A stretch of DNA of 64,000 nt, from assembly GCF_002776525.5 (NCBI RefSeq), contig NC_045434.1, positions 195,365,374 to 195,429,373 on the forward strand, written 5' to 3'. Below the pieces are notes generated by a model. It was not told the DNA's origin. It saw only the letters and a program-made list of their open reading frames with translations, and did no database searches. A program made the position numbers and the translations under genes. The stretch is from Piliocolobus tephrosceles. Lineage: Eukaryota > Chordata > Mammalia > Primates > Cercopithecidae. Below, one piece after another: positions 44,601-58,000 of this stretch; position 1 is the first letter of the stretch, and the number at the start of each line of letters is the position of its first letter.

Positions 44601-47600
44601 TCTGGAAGATAAGTTATTAGAGTCCCAAATGAGAGACACTGATCAGTTAAGTGACAGGTATTCACAGAAGTTTTCTCAGTTCCTTAAAAGTGACTCACTC
44701 GTGCCTGCTTCAGGGCCTTGCAGCATCCTGGTCCGTATGCCAGGAGCTCTGCATCTCCCACGGCTACACTTTGTTGTTGTTGGAGATAGGATTTTGCTCT
44801 GTTACCCAGGCTGGAGTGCAGTGGTGTGATCATGGCTCACTGTAGCCTTGACCTCCTGGGCTCAAGTGATCCTCCTGCCTCAACTGCCCAAGGAGCCAGG
44901 ACTACAGTTGTGTGCCACCATCCTAGGCTAATTTTATTTTATTTTATTTGAGACGGAGTCTCACTCTGTCACCCAGGCTGGAGTGCAGTGGCCGGATCTC
45001 AGCTCACTGCAAGCTCCGCCTCCTGGGTTTATACCATTCTCCTGCCTCAGCCTCCCAAGTAGCTGGGACTACAGGCGCCCGCCACCTCGCCTGGCTAATT
45101 TTTTGTATTTTTTAGTAGAGACAGGGTTTCACCGTGTTAGCCAGGATGGTCTCGATCTCCTGACCTCGTGATCCGCCCGTCTCGGCCTCCCAAAGTGCTG
45201 GGATTACAAGCTTGAGCCACCGCGCCCGGCCGGCTAATTTTTTAAATTTTTCTTTTGTTGAGATGGGATCTTGCTATGTTGTCCTGACTGACACTGAACT
45301 CCTGGGCTCAAGCGATTTTCCCATGTCGGCCTCCCAAAGTGCTGGGATTATAAGCGTGAGCCACTGCACTAGGCCACACAGCTATATTTTGTGTTTAGTT
45401 AATGCTTCCTTTGGATCCTTTAGATCTTAGCTTAAATGTTTCTTCCTGAAGAACCCCAGAATGCCATCAAGCCCCCCAACACACACACCATTCAGGCCCC
45501 ATGGCACTTGTCATACTTTTTGTTTCTCCTTTATCACTTGGTTCCTTCACTAGACTGTACATGCCATAAACACAGAAATTCCATGTGACTTAGTCACAGC
45601 TCTATTCCCAGGACCCAGCACAGTGCCTGACACATGGCAGGTGTCTGATAACATTCATTAAACAAATGAATTTATCACATGGTTGGTAAACTGCAAAGGA
45701 GAGAGGTGAAGATCCATGTCTGCCTCCTGTGAGCTCACCGTTCATGTTTATAGACCACACACCAATGACCCAGTTCATTCTCCAGCACACTGAGGTGAGC
45801 TGGGCAGGGCCTCGTGCTCTTTGTGCAGGTAAGGCAGTAGGTAGAGAGGCTGTGCTTTCTCCAAAGCCACACAGTCACGTAGTGGAGCTGCATTTGGAAC
45901 CGAGGCCCCACATTCCAAGCCTGAGGCATTTCTACTGCTCTGCACTATTGTCTCTGCTGCACTTGTACACTTGGAACAAACACAGCGACCAACTCCTGCT
46001 TCTCAGATGCCCAAGTGGAACCACCAGGGCCCTGTCTGAGCAGGTGAGAATGCCTAATGGGAGCCTGACTGAGCTCAGCTTTCTCCTATCCTAGGCACCA
46101 GGTACTCCCTCAGGTGCTTTAAACATGCCATTTAAACATTTAAACATGCTGATCCTCAATAGAAACGCTCAGTGGGAGGTGCTGGCATGTCTCCTTCCTT
46201 TTCAGACAAGGAAACACTCTCAGAGAGAGACCAAGTAACTGCCCCAAGGTTGCATGGTTTCTGAATCAACATCTGAACCCAGGTCTCTCCAATCCCGGAA
46301 CTATGACCTCTCCAGAATGTCATGCAACATCTCAAAGAGAAAGAGTAACAGCACCCCCTCCTCAGTGCCCACTCACCACTATCATTTTTGGAGAAGAGGG
46401 CAGCTGTGATGTCACGACCCAATGCATCACAAGCGCTGCTGTGGGCTTGCTCCGGAAATTTCCCTTTGAAGTCGTCCAGGCACTCCAGGGCTTCAGCCAC
46501 ATACTTGAGCTCAAAGAGGCAGCGGGCCAGGCGAAAGTGTGCCTTCAGGTGGCATGGGTTTAGAGAGATGGCCTTGAGGCAGTCCCTCAGGGCATCATAG
46601 TGGTCACCATCCCTGGGAAGGTGGGGAAGAGTGGCTTAGAGGTGGAGCCACGTGGCAAGCAAGGGGTCCCTACTCAGTCTCCTCTACTTCCTGTGGCCAC
46701 CCTGGCCCACCACTGACAGATCTCATGGCAAGGGGACTTGAGGACGAAGAGAATCCTGGCTCAGCCCAGGCCTCCCCCATCAGGAGACAGTATGGTTAAG
46801 GAGCAAGCCAGGAAACCCTGAGGTCTTGAGGGTGGCAAAAGCTGGTGTCAGGCTGCCCTCTGCTGGGCACAGAGTGCAACTGCACACTGGCTCACCCCAG
46901 GCACCCGCAGCTCTGCAGCAGAAGGCCTGGCATCTTGCCCACCACAGGCTCCCCAAGCCCTCCTTCTCTCTTCCCCCATCCACCTCCTCAAATCACCCCC
47001 AGCTGGCCTTCAAAGCCATGTCCAAGGCAGGGGGCCCTCAAGGACAGTTCTGTGGTCTGGGGAAGCCAGAAGTGCCAGGCTGGGGACGCAGGGTCTGATC
47101 AGCAGGCAGCAAGCCCTCAGCCAGACCCCCCTCTGTCCTGGCTGACTGATCCACAGCAGCTGTGGCCTCTACCTCCTGGGGCTGGAGGATGGGGCCTGAC
47201 AGTCTGGCAGAGTCGGCTCTCTGGAAGCTGATGGTAAGGGGGGTTGTGCACACCAGGAGCTCCAAATCGTACCTACTCACTTCTCCAACCTCCTGAAGCA
47301 TGGATGAAGGGAAGTGGGAGTGCTTTTAGTGGGGAAGTGGGGAAAGAGGAAGTGAAAGGAGATCAGAGAAGCCCCTCCTTTTCCCACCCTGTGCCAGAAT
47401 ATAGGAAGCACACTCCCCCAGCACCCACAGACCTGTGCTTGCCTCTTGTCTGGAGAGCCAGATGGGCCACAGGAGCTGCTTCTTTGGAAGCCCTTTTTTT
47501 TTTTTTCAGCTGGACTGGGGTAGGCCTAGGACTCAACTGTGCCAAGCAGCAGTAAGAGACACCCCCTAGAGTTAATGGCCCCTTCTCCAAGGGCACAGCT

Positions 47601-50600
47601 CACAACAATCCGGCATGGCTAGGGCAGGTCTGACATGGGATGGTCCTTCCCAAGCCTCCTTCTGCAGCACTCAGAGGGAGCACCCAGTCCTTGGAGCAGC
47701 CATACTCAGACCAGCAGCTCAGCCCATGTGGGGGCAGGCAGGAAACAGAGCTGCTTCAATGGTGTGGCCTGCGTCAGGATGAGTGGCTGTGACGAAGGAG
47801 CAGGCACTGTGTGGAAACCCAATTACTGCCTGCAAGGTGCCCCTCTGAGCTCCTGGGGAGAGCCAGACCAGAGACCAGCCAGGAGCCAGAGGGTGACAGC
47901 TCCCACTGCATCCAGGAGCAGATGGCAGCCCTGGGGAGACTGGCCTAGGACAGAATGTGACATTCTAGGGGTCACTGGCAGGCATGTGGGGATGGGGGTT
48001 GAGAGCAGGCTGGCCCCAGGGCTCACCCTTCCTAGACTCATTGCCAGATCAATCTCCCTGAAAGGACAGCCCTCGGCACATCCCTCTCCTGCTCAGAACT
48101 CTCCAGTAGCTGCCCATCATGCACTGAATTGAGGCCAACGTCACCGCTCTGCATTCCAAGCCCTCCCTAGGCCGGCCCCAGGCTACCTCACAGACTCATC
48201 TCCTGCCAGTCCCTCTCCGAACCCTCTGCTCCAGCCAAATGGATTTGCTGTTCTGCAAACAAGCTCTTCAGTCAGTCCCCCACCCCCACGCCTTTGTTCA
48301 CACCATTTCATCTCCCTGGAATGTCCTTCCCCCACAGGCCCCTCCTCTCCTTCATCTCCTGTCTGAGCCTGCCTACACTTAAAGCCCATTCAGACGCCAT
48401 GTCTTTCTGATGCTTCCCTGCTCCCCAGCTAAAGCGATCCAACTTTTCTTGATGCCCACAGCCCTTTACCTGACCATTTACAAGACTCACTGCTTTCTAT
48501 CTCTTTAATGCTGAAGTATGTCCACTACTTTACCCGCTGTCCGGCGGCTCCTCTGGAGCACAGGAACTTTGTGTTCCTAGTACCTAGCACATAGTAGGAG
48601 CTCAGAGAACATGCTGAGGGCACATATGGATTGGGAAAACACCAACTTCACTTAGCAAGAATGCAGGAGTGAAGCTGAGCTCTCAGCCTACAGCTTGGAT
48701 GAGGACCACTGAGTTCTACCCAACTGTTGGACAGAGAGGTGAATCAACTCAGGATTCACCCAAAACAGTCATCTCCTGGGTTTGGTTGCCACTTGAGCCC
48801 TTGGCCAACTCCTGATGCCTCAGCTAAGGCTGGGGGATAGCATCTTCCCCACTCCTACCTAGCACTACCATCCTGCTGACTTGGGTGGGTTTCTTAAGCT
48901 TCCCTCTCTGGCCTGCCTAGTTGCAGCCAGACGATGGCACACCAGCTGGCCTGTCTGTCTGGGCAGAGCCGACGGATGCCAGACGGAGCAGAAATGGCTG
49001 TGGGCCCAGCTCTATCCATCTCTAGTCCTGGCCCTGGCTGGGGGATGGGGGGCGGGGTCTGCATGTCTGCTTGCCTGCTGGTGCTGCAGGCAGAAGGGCT
49101 GGGGGCCCTGATGGTCTCCAAAGATGAGGAGTTCTTTCGGATATGGTCTACTTCTTTATTACCAGCCACCATACCCTAGCGTGACCCATAGCCAGCTTTG
49201 GATTTCTGGGATATGGTTTGTACTCAGTCCAAAGGGTCTAAGAACACAGAAAGCAAGCCTTAGCGGGGGCAAGGGACTGCAGAATATTTTAGACACATAC
49301 CAACTGAATTCACCAAACCCCTCATTTCCACTTAACAAGATTCCACTGCTCTTCAAAGTCCAGTTCTCCAACACTTGGGACTAACAATCCTCAACTCCTA
49401 CTTCCCTAGGGGCCACAGCACTTTATAATAATATGCCATGTAGGAACTAGCTTTGAACATGTTCCACATAACTGTGAGCTTCCTTAGTGCTTGATTGGCG
49501 CCTGCCCACCATTAGCCTGGAGGTGGGGAGGAGAGGCCAAGAAGCCCTAAGAGGCAGCAATATGTTCCTGCCACCTTCCCTGGATGCCTTGGCAACTTGG
49601 CTCCATCAGGCCCCTGCCTTTTGGTCCAGTTGCTTTGTCCCTCATCCTGACCCAGATCCCCTCTGCAGTGGCCACTCACCACTTGCGCTTCATGTAGGCT
49701 GCTGCTCGGTTTCCATAAAGCATGGCATTGTGAGGGGCCCTCTGCACAGCCTTGCTGTAAAGCTGAATGGCTTGGGTCCACTGCTGGCAGGCAAAAGCCT
49801 CATTGGCTTGCTGTTTCACACGCTCCAGGTATGGCGGTAGCTCTACTTGGGGGCTGCAGGGGAAATACAGCCAAGTCAGAACAGTCAAAGAAGGTCAGAG
49901 CAGCCCCTCAGGAAGTCTGTAACATAGCCTGAGGGTCACCCAGGTTTTCTTGGCCCCTGGGATCTGACTGCTTTCTGGAAGAGGGGACCACTACCCTGGC
50001 CTGGGCTATTACCTATTACCGTGATAGGGAACAGACACCATTCCAAATACTCTCAGCCAGTGAAAAGAGGAAGGGCAGAAATGAAGCTGTACTTAAACTC
50101 CTGGGCATTGCAGTAGCTGACACCACCTGCCTCCATACTGAGCTGAACCTTATGATCACCCAAGTCCCTCCTATGGATCACTGTCTAAAGAATTCTATTT
50201 CTCTCAAGGCTAGGGAATTTGAGCACCTCTGTATCCAAAGCCTAGCACAGGGCCTGGCAGAGAAAAGAGGCAAGGATATGCTATAGGATGGGGAATAATA
50301 TAATGGGGAGGCCCATTTGTATGCAGCCCCTTTTTGGAGACAGCTCAGCGCCAAGAGGCAGCTAGCCCCTGGGTCCTGACCCCAGTTACTGGTACCAACA
50401 GGCTAGAGCTACAGTCTGACCATGACTAGTGTCCTGCCAGGCAGAGGGGCACTGGAAACACTAGCCACCCTCCAAGAAGCCTCTTTGCCTTGGTCCTCAC
50501 TCTCTGGGATATGCATGAGTGGGTGTGGGTCAGGAGGAAAATTTACAGGTTATGTCCCTCCCTCCAGTACATATAGTGTAACTGGGGCTTGGAGGGTTGG

Positions 50601-53600
50601 ACAAGCCAGCTGGCCTCACCTGACATGTCCCCTACTCTCCGGCAGCCGGAAGCCATTGCTATGAAGGTGCAGGCCATTGGACACACCGTTGGATACACCG
50701 TTGGTGGACATCTTGCCATTCTGGACTTCTGGCAGGAGATAGTGAGAAAGTGACAGCAACAACTCAGGAAGAGGACCCATTTCTTCCTGGCAGCCTTCCA
50801 GCTTCCTTCACAGGGTCTGATGGTTCCATCCTGGGACTACTCTCCCAGAGTAAGAACCATTCCCAGAAAGCAAGTTCTGACATAAAGAAAAGCCCGTGCG
50901 CCCTCTGCTGGCTGGCGAGAGACACAACTTCACTGTGGCATTACTCAGCTGGGGCTCGGGCTGGGGCTGGGGCTGGGGCTGGGGCTGGGGCTGGGAATGG
51001 AGGGAGGATGTGCCTAAATCAACTGCAGGCCCCAGGAAGAAATCAATGAGAAGACTGGGCCAGGATACAAAGGAGAGGGGAACTACTTCAGGTTCTCAAG
51101 AGCCAAGCCATGGAAGGAACCTGTCTTTCCAGAGGGAAGCAAAAAGGGCAGTGATGCAAAGCTCTTGAAGAGATCTCTGCTCTATTGTCATCTTCTTTCT
51201 TACTGCATAGGCAGGGTTATTTCAGAGATCTGCTCTTTTTGAAGATCGCCATCCAGAGTAAAGGGCAGGCTTCTCAGCAGGTGTAGCATGCACTCAAGCT
51301 CCCCTACACCGCCTCAGCAGAGACACCCTAAGGGAGAACTTACCCCCTGAGGAGTGGCATTTTCTAGGTAAGAGGAAGGTATACGGCCGCTGCTTGTAAG
51401 TCAAGTCAAACAAATAGACCTAGAGTTGAGGGGACAAAAAAAAGAGATGGAAGCTGTGAGGTAAAGATGTGGTTGAACCAGTAACTAGGACTGCTTCTCA
51501 AGAACCAGGGTCTTGGAACACAGTGAGTGTTGAGCATAGAACCATCAAGCTATATTAGAAGGTGTTTCCAGCAAACCTCAGGCTGGAAAATCTTCCTGGC
51601 TCTGGCATTCAGGGTGGGCTATCTGATCTACCCAAAGCCCTGCTTGAAATACTATGATTAATTAGAATCACATTTGGCTGGGCATGGTGGCATAGCCTGT
51701 AATCCCAGTGCTTTAGGAGGCTGAGGCAGGAGGGTGGTTGCTTGAGCCCAGGAGTTTGAGACCAGTCTGGGCAACATGGCGAAACTCCATCTTTACAAAA
51801 AATACAAAAATTAGCCAGGTGTGGTGGCATGTGCCTGTGGTCCCAGCTACTCAGGAGGCTGAGGTCAGGGGATCACTTGAGCCTGGGATGTCGAGGCTGC
51901 AGTGACCCGAGATTGCACCACTGCACTCCAGCCTGGGTGACAGAGTGAGATCCTGCCTCAAAAAAAAAAAAAGGTCGGGTGCGATGGCTCATGCCTGTAA
52001 TCCCAGCACTTTGGGAGGGTGAGGTGTGCGGATCACCTGAGGTCAGGAGTTTGAGACTAGCCTGACCAACATGGTGAAACCCCATCTCTACTAAAAATAC
52101 AAAATTAGTCAGGTGTGCTGGTGCATGCCTGTAATCCCAGCTACTTGGGAGGCTGAGGCAGGAGAATTGCTTGAATCCAGCAGGCGGAGGTTGCAGTGAG
52201 CCGAGATTGCACTATTGTACTCCAGCCTGGGCAACAAGAGCAAAACTCCATCTCAAAAAAAAAAAAAAAGAAAAAGAAAAAAAAAAATCACGTGATCACG
52301 TGTCATATGTTTAAAAAGGTGAAGAAGTCCTCAAAGGTCACAAAGCCAAAGGTCTCATTTTACATTTACCCTGGCACTACTCCTGAGCCTTTCATGATTC
52401 CTTTGACAGGTGCAGGAGTGTCTGGCTTATCCTCACCTATTCTGCATCCCATTTCCTTTGTATATATTTGGGCCTTGCCTTGTAACATCATTAACTGTTT
52501 CATTTGTCATGTCTCCATCAGCCTGGGGATAGATCATATTTCCCACTTGTCTCTCTTATATTGACAATAATGCTAGTCCCAGAGTAAGTGCTCAGTGTTG
52601 GTAGAGTAAATAAATGTACGCAAGGCTTACTAAATATCCTGAGAGCACACAAACAGAAGGTTTAGCAACCTGCCATTATCAAAGAACACTTCCCAAAGCT
52701 GGCCCTAACCTAGAGCTTGCCCTGAGCTGCATGCTCTGAGCCCCAGGGATTTCCTCCTAGGAAAATAGCAGATGAGGAAACTGAGGCTCAGAAAAATAAA
52801 GAGATTTGCTCAAAGTCACAGTAAACAGCTGGTAAATAGCAGGCCAGCATTTGAACAGAAGTCTACCAATTCCAAAATCCACATTCTTAACCAAAATACC
52901 ATACTATCCTATTTCTATCTAGTTCCTTAAGAAAAAACGAAATAAGGCTGGGCGTGGTAGCTCACGCCTGTAATCCCAGCACTTTGGGAGGCCGAGGCAG
53001 GCGGATCACGAGGTCAGGTGATCGAGACCATAGGGAAACCCCGTCTCTACTAAAAATACAAAAAATTAGCCAGGTGCAGTGGCAGACGCCTGTAGTCCCA
53101 GCTACTCGGGAGGCTGAGGCAGGAGAATGGCGTGAACCCAGGAGGTGGAGCTTGCAGTGAGCCGAGATCGCGCCACTGCACTCCAGCCTGGGCGACAGAG
53201 CTAGACTCGGTCTCATAAAAAAAAAAAAAGAAAAAAGAAAAAACGAAATAAAAAGACTGAGCTAGGACACCTCTCTGGTGTCCTATGATGCCACATCACT
53301 GCCACATATCACTGTAACATCATTTACCATAAGGCTGTTGTGTCTTGTCTGCCTCAGCAGTGAACATAATGTACACGCCCCTGGCTGCTGGGCATAGAAT
53401 GGTGATGGGGCAGAACCACCTTATGCTGTACATACCTGTTCCCCTCCCATGTTGACTAGCAGCTCTGTGCCATTGGGGCTGAAGGTCACATAGGTGGCAA
53501 CCAGCACTCTCAAACGGTTGTTGTAGTCAGGAAGCTTCACTGGCAGGTGACCTGCAGGGAATAGCCCAGTCATACTAGGGTCCCAGTCCCCTTCAAAGGG

Positions 53601-54964
53601 GCATGAGATTGTGTGAAGTCAGTCATAGCAAAAACGATACCAATCAACTTTAGCATAAAAGCAGCTACAAGTGTTGAGCCCTTACTATACGCACTGGGCC
53701 AGCCGCTTTATGTATTTAATCTCATTTAGTCATTATAATCCCATTTTACTTAACCTTGATGAGTTTCTTTTCTGTAATTTGCTGAAGGTGACATAGCTTG
53801 TCAATGGCAGAGTTGGGATTAAAACTCAGGTCTGTCTGACTCTAAAACTCTTGCTCTTGACCACCATGCCATGCTGTCTCCCTGGACTGCCCCCAAAAGA
53901 GTCAGCATCTAGCCAACAATTTGGGGCCAGAGCTGTGCTGAGCACTACCTGCTACGTAATATTGGGCTGCACCATCCGGAAGCGGTTTCTGCCGGTCACA
54001 GAAGGTGTGCACACCCGCTGAAGGGCTCTGCTTCATGCTCTTTCTGATAGGAAGGAAAATCATATAGGTTAAAGTCACAGCACTGCCTCTGGCTAGACCA
54101 GACCACACTCACTAAAAGAAAACTTACATTTGTATCTGAGAGATATAGGAGGTATTTTTCTTCCTTACCTAAGCAACCCCAAAGGCCCACCAACTAGACA
54201 ATTACAGACACATAAGTTACAGTGCTTTACCAAGTAGGTCTTATAAGCTGTCTGGGTCTTCATGACCACCTTATCTTTCCCATTTTACAAACAAGCAAGC
54301 TAAGGTTCAAGACCCACTCCAAGCCATGCACAGTGCATGAGGGGAAGCAGTGGTCACCCATGAATGAAAATAAGCAGGCCAGACATTCCTGCATCCATCC
54401 CAAGAATCATGGAAAGCCTGGGCAACAGGCTCAAGAGGCAACTCAGGTCTGGGAGTGCTGTGGGGGTTCTGAGTATTATAAGAACAAGCAGGAAATATTA
54501 TATACAGTGATTTCTTTCAGAAAGACACTATAAGAGATTTGTATAAGCAATTATAAGAATAAATAAATATAAGGAAATTATAAGGAATTTACATAAGAAA
54601 TTATATAAGAGATTATGGGTAATTTATACTTTTCATATTTTCCAATATAAGCAAGGATTAAGTTTTTTAAAAATCACAAAACTGGGGCCGGGCGCGGTGG
54701 CTCAAGCCTGTAATCCCAGCACTTTGGGAGGCCGAGACGGGCGGATCACGAGGTCAGGAGATCGAGACCATCCTGGCTAACATGGTGAAACCCTGTCTCT
54801 ACTAAAATACAAAAAATTAGCCGGGCGTGTTGGCGGGCGCCTGTAGTCCCAGCTACTCGGGAGGCTGAGGCAGGAGAATGGCGTGAACCCGGGAGGCAGA
54901 GCTTGCAGTGAGCTGAGATCAGGCCACTGCACTCCAGCCTGGGCGACAGAGCGAGACTCCGTCT

Positions 54965-55001
<37 letters not shown>

Positions 55002-58000
55002 CAAAACTGAAGAAAGTCCATTTCATAAAGAAGAAGGGGCCAGGCTGGGTGTGGTGGGTGATGTCTGTAATCCCAACATTTTGGGAGGCTGAGGCGGGCA
55101 GATCACCTGAGGTCAGGAGTTCAAGACTAGCCTGGCCAACATGGTGAAACCCTGTCTCTACTAATAACACAAAAATTAGCCAGGTGTGGTGGCAGGTGCC
55201 TGTAATCCCAGCTACTCAGGAGGCTGAAGCAGGACAACTGTTTGAACCCAGGAGGCAGAGGTTGCAGTGAGCTGAGATTATGCCACTGTGCTCCAACATG
55301 GGTAACAGAGCAAGACCGTGTCTCAAAAAAGTAAAAAATAGTAAATAAATAAATAAAAGAAGGGGTCAGGTACAGTGGCTCATACTTGTAGTCCCAGCAC
55401 TTTGGGAGGTCAAGGTAGGAAGATTGCTTTTAGCTCAGGAGTTTGAGACCAGCCTGGGCAACATGGAAAGACCCCGCCTCTACAAAAAAATTAAAAAATT
55501 AGCCAAGCGAGGTGGCGTGTGACTGTAGTCTCAGCTACTTGAGAGGCTGAGGTGGGAGGATCGCTTGAGCCTGGGAGGTCGAGGCTGCAGTGAGCTGTGA
55601 TAGAAGAGGGCATGGCAATGGCAGTGAGGGAAAGGGGCAGCAGGTTCTCCAGGGACTTACCCATAGGAGACAGGAGGCTGAACTATTCATACCTGTGGTT
55701 ATGGATCATGCGGATGTCATAGAGCCTCACAAAGGGCCCGCTGGCCCCAACCGCCAGGCAGTTGTTGTCCTGGGGGTTGACGGTGAGGCACTTGGCCTCC
55801 ACCAGCTGGCCACAGTACTCTGTCAGGTCAATCAGCACCTCCGAGTGTTTGCTGTTCTCTCGAAGGTCATACTGGCTGTGAGAGAGGACAGAGTTAGGGA
55901 ATTGGGGCTTGGGGTCCTTGTGTGGAAGGCAGGGGAAAAGACAAGTTCTTGTTATGCAAGAGGATTGGGAGGGACTTTGGACCTGTTTCTAAATAAGAAT
56001 GTCAAAAACAATTCCCATTTCTTGAGTGCCCACCGTGTGCCAGGTACCTGTAGTAGCCTTCTCACACATTCTATTTTATTCCACTAAAACTCCTAAGGTG
56101 GACACTACTGTACATATTCTACAGATGTCAGTATTATTGCTACTGTTATACTACTACTGATTACCAATACTTAGTGAAAATGTGCTTTATGTCCAGTATT
56201 GCCCCTTAATTAAATCTTAACATCATCCCTAGGTACCATTAGAATACTGAGGTCCAAAGACGTTGAATAACCTGATTGAGATGACACTGCTAGTAAGTGC
56301 AGAGCTGGGGAAGCTTTCTAAGATGGCATCTTAAACACTCTGCTCCATTCCTACCTAATCTAGTTTCTTTCATGAAACAAGGTATGGAGGTGACAGAAAA
56401 GAGAATCTGCAGATCATCCAAGAGCTATCTAGATATACCATGGGCCAAGGCAAGCCTAAAAGTCTTATCCATGCAGTAAAGGTAATGCCAAAAAGGCTAC
56501 CAAACAGCAGCAAACTCCCACTGCTCCAGATGGGGAAACTTTGTGCTGCCAATACACAGGTATCCTCAGAGAGTGGTGGGTAGTGGGGACATCATCCATA
56601 TGCTCACCCCTCTTGCCTGGACATCTGTTACCACCTCTTTGCTGTTCACCTTGTCTTTCTAAGCCATCTTCACCAGGTTGCTCTTCCTAAAATATTATTT
56701 TACATCACTCTCCTGCTCAAAAAATTGCAGAGATTCCTCAATACTTTTAGCACAAGTTTACTTTTACCAAACTCCTCAGTCTGGTTTTCAAGACTCAATT
56801 TCACATCTCTCTCCAACCTTATTCCTCAGTTTTCTAAATGTGGGTCAATTATAACTACAGAATTCTTTATCCTGCACATGCCATGTTTATTTCTGCCTTT
56901 GCAAACTCTGCTCAAGCTGGGGAATACACTCTGCTTTTCCCTGCCCATCCAAATCCTGTCTGTTCTGGAAGGCCCAGCTTATGTTCACCTTCTGCTAGGA
57001 CACCTTCTCTGACTGTGCCTATGCCTAAACACTTAGGATCCTACCCGATGTGCTAGACGCTCAGCTTCTACCAGCTGGCCCTGGCAAAATCTGGTCAGCC
57101 AAGGTCAACAAGTGCTACACAGAGTTGGACCTGCCACTGACCAAGTGCATTCTGTCTTCTGAGGTTCAGGGATGCAGTGACTTATCCCAGTCAAATACTG
57201 AGTGAGAGAGCTAGGATCTGACCCCAGGTCTGTATGACTTTATTGCCTTGTTCTTGACTATGTTATAATTTATATATGAGTTAGACATTCCTCATTTGTA
57301 AAAGGAAAGAGGGCACAAAGTCCTACAGGAACTCAAGGGAGACAGATTAAAGCAGGCTGGGGAGATAAGGAAGAAGTTCTAAGGTCACATCTGAAGAAAG
57401 GAGTTAAAGAAGGGCAACGACACCATTTTAGAATGAAGGGAAGTAGAGGCAAATGTGTAACAATGTAGGGCACTGGAAAAGAGGTCAGTCCATTTTACCA
57501 TTTCCAGCTGGCTTGCCCCCTCCCAGGTATATGGCCACTGACCAACTGTTCAAGAGAAATGTATCAAGTGGCTCTGTGTGCCAAGTACTGTGCTGGGCTC
57601 TAGGGACACAACCAAGAACAAGACAGACATGGAGTTGCTCTAAGAGAGTTTACTTTTACTATTTAGTGAGGATACAGACAAAAAAGTAAACCAATAAGTA
57701 AAAATTAAAATAAGGCCAGGTATGGTGGCTCACACCAGTAGTCCTAGCACTGTAGGAGGCCGAGGTGGGAGGATCACTTGAGTCCAGGAGTTCCAGACCA
57801 GCCTGGGCAACACAGAGAAACCCCATCTCTACAAAAAAAGAAAAAAGAAAAAGAAAAAATTAGCCAAGCATGGTGGAACATGCCTGCAGTCCCAGATATT
57901 CAGGAGGTGGAAGTGGGAGAATCACCTGAGCCCAGAAAGACAATGCTGCAGTGAGCCATGATCACGCCACTGCACTCCAACCTCAGCAATAGAATGGAGT

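Larger units (their letters stand above)
43897..46376 (-). other. WDTC1 intron after residue 490
   Basis: Holds reverse Alus, one of them with an AluY nested in it (44772-45376), an L2 fossil (45380-45680) and MIR-like sequence at 45780-46320. Confidence 0.6.
51420..53435 (-). other. WDTC1 intron after residue 291
   Basis: Three forward Alus and a reverse MIR (52760-52900). 52290-52620 and 53250-53435 are unique. Confidence 0.6.
54044..55692 (-). other. WDTC1 intron after residue 221
   Basis: Three forward Alus from 54686 to 55598. A/T-rich unique DNA lies at 54480-54680. Confidence 0.6.

Noticed and set aside
50750..51049. Frame with an Ala-Gly dipeptide repeat
   Set aside because: Product of the GGGGCT array inside an intron; no evidence of translation.
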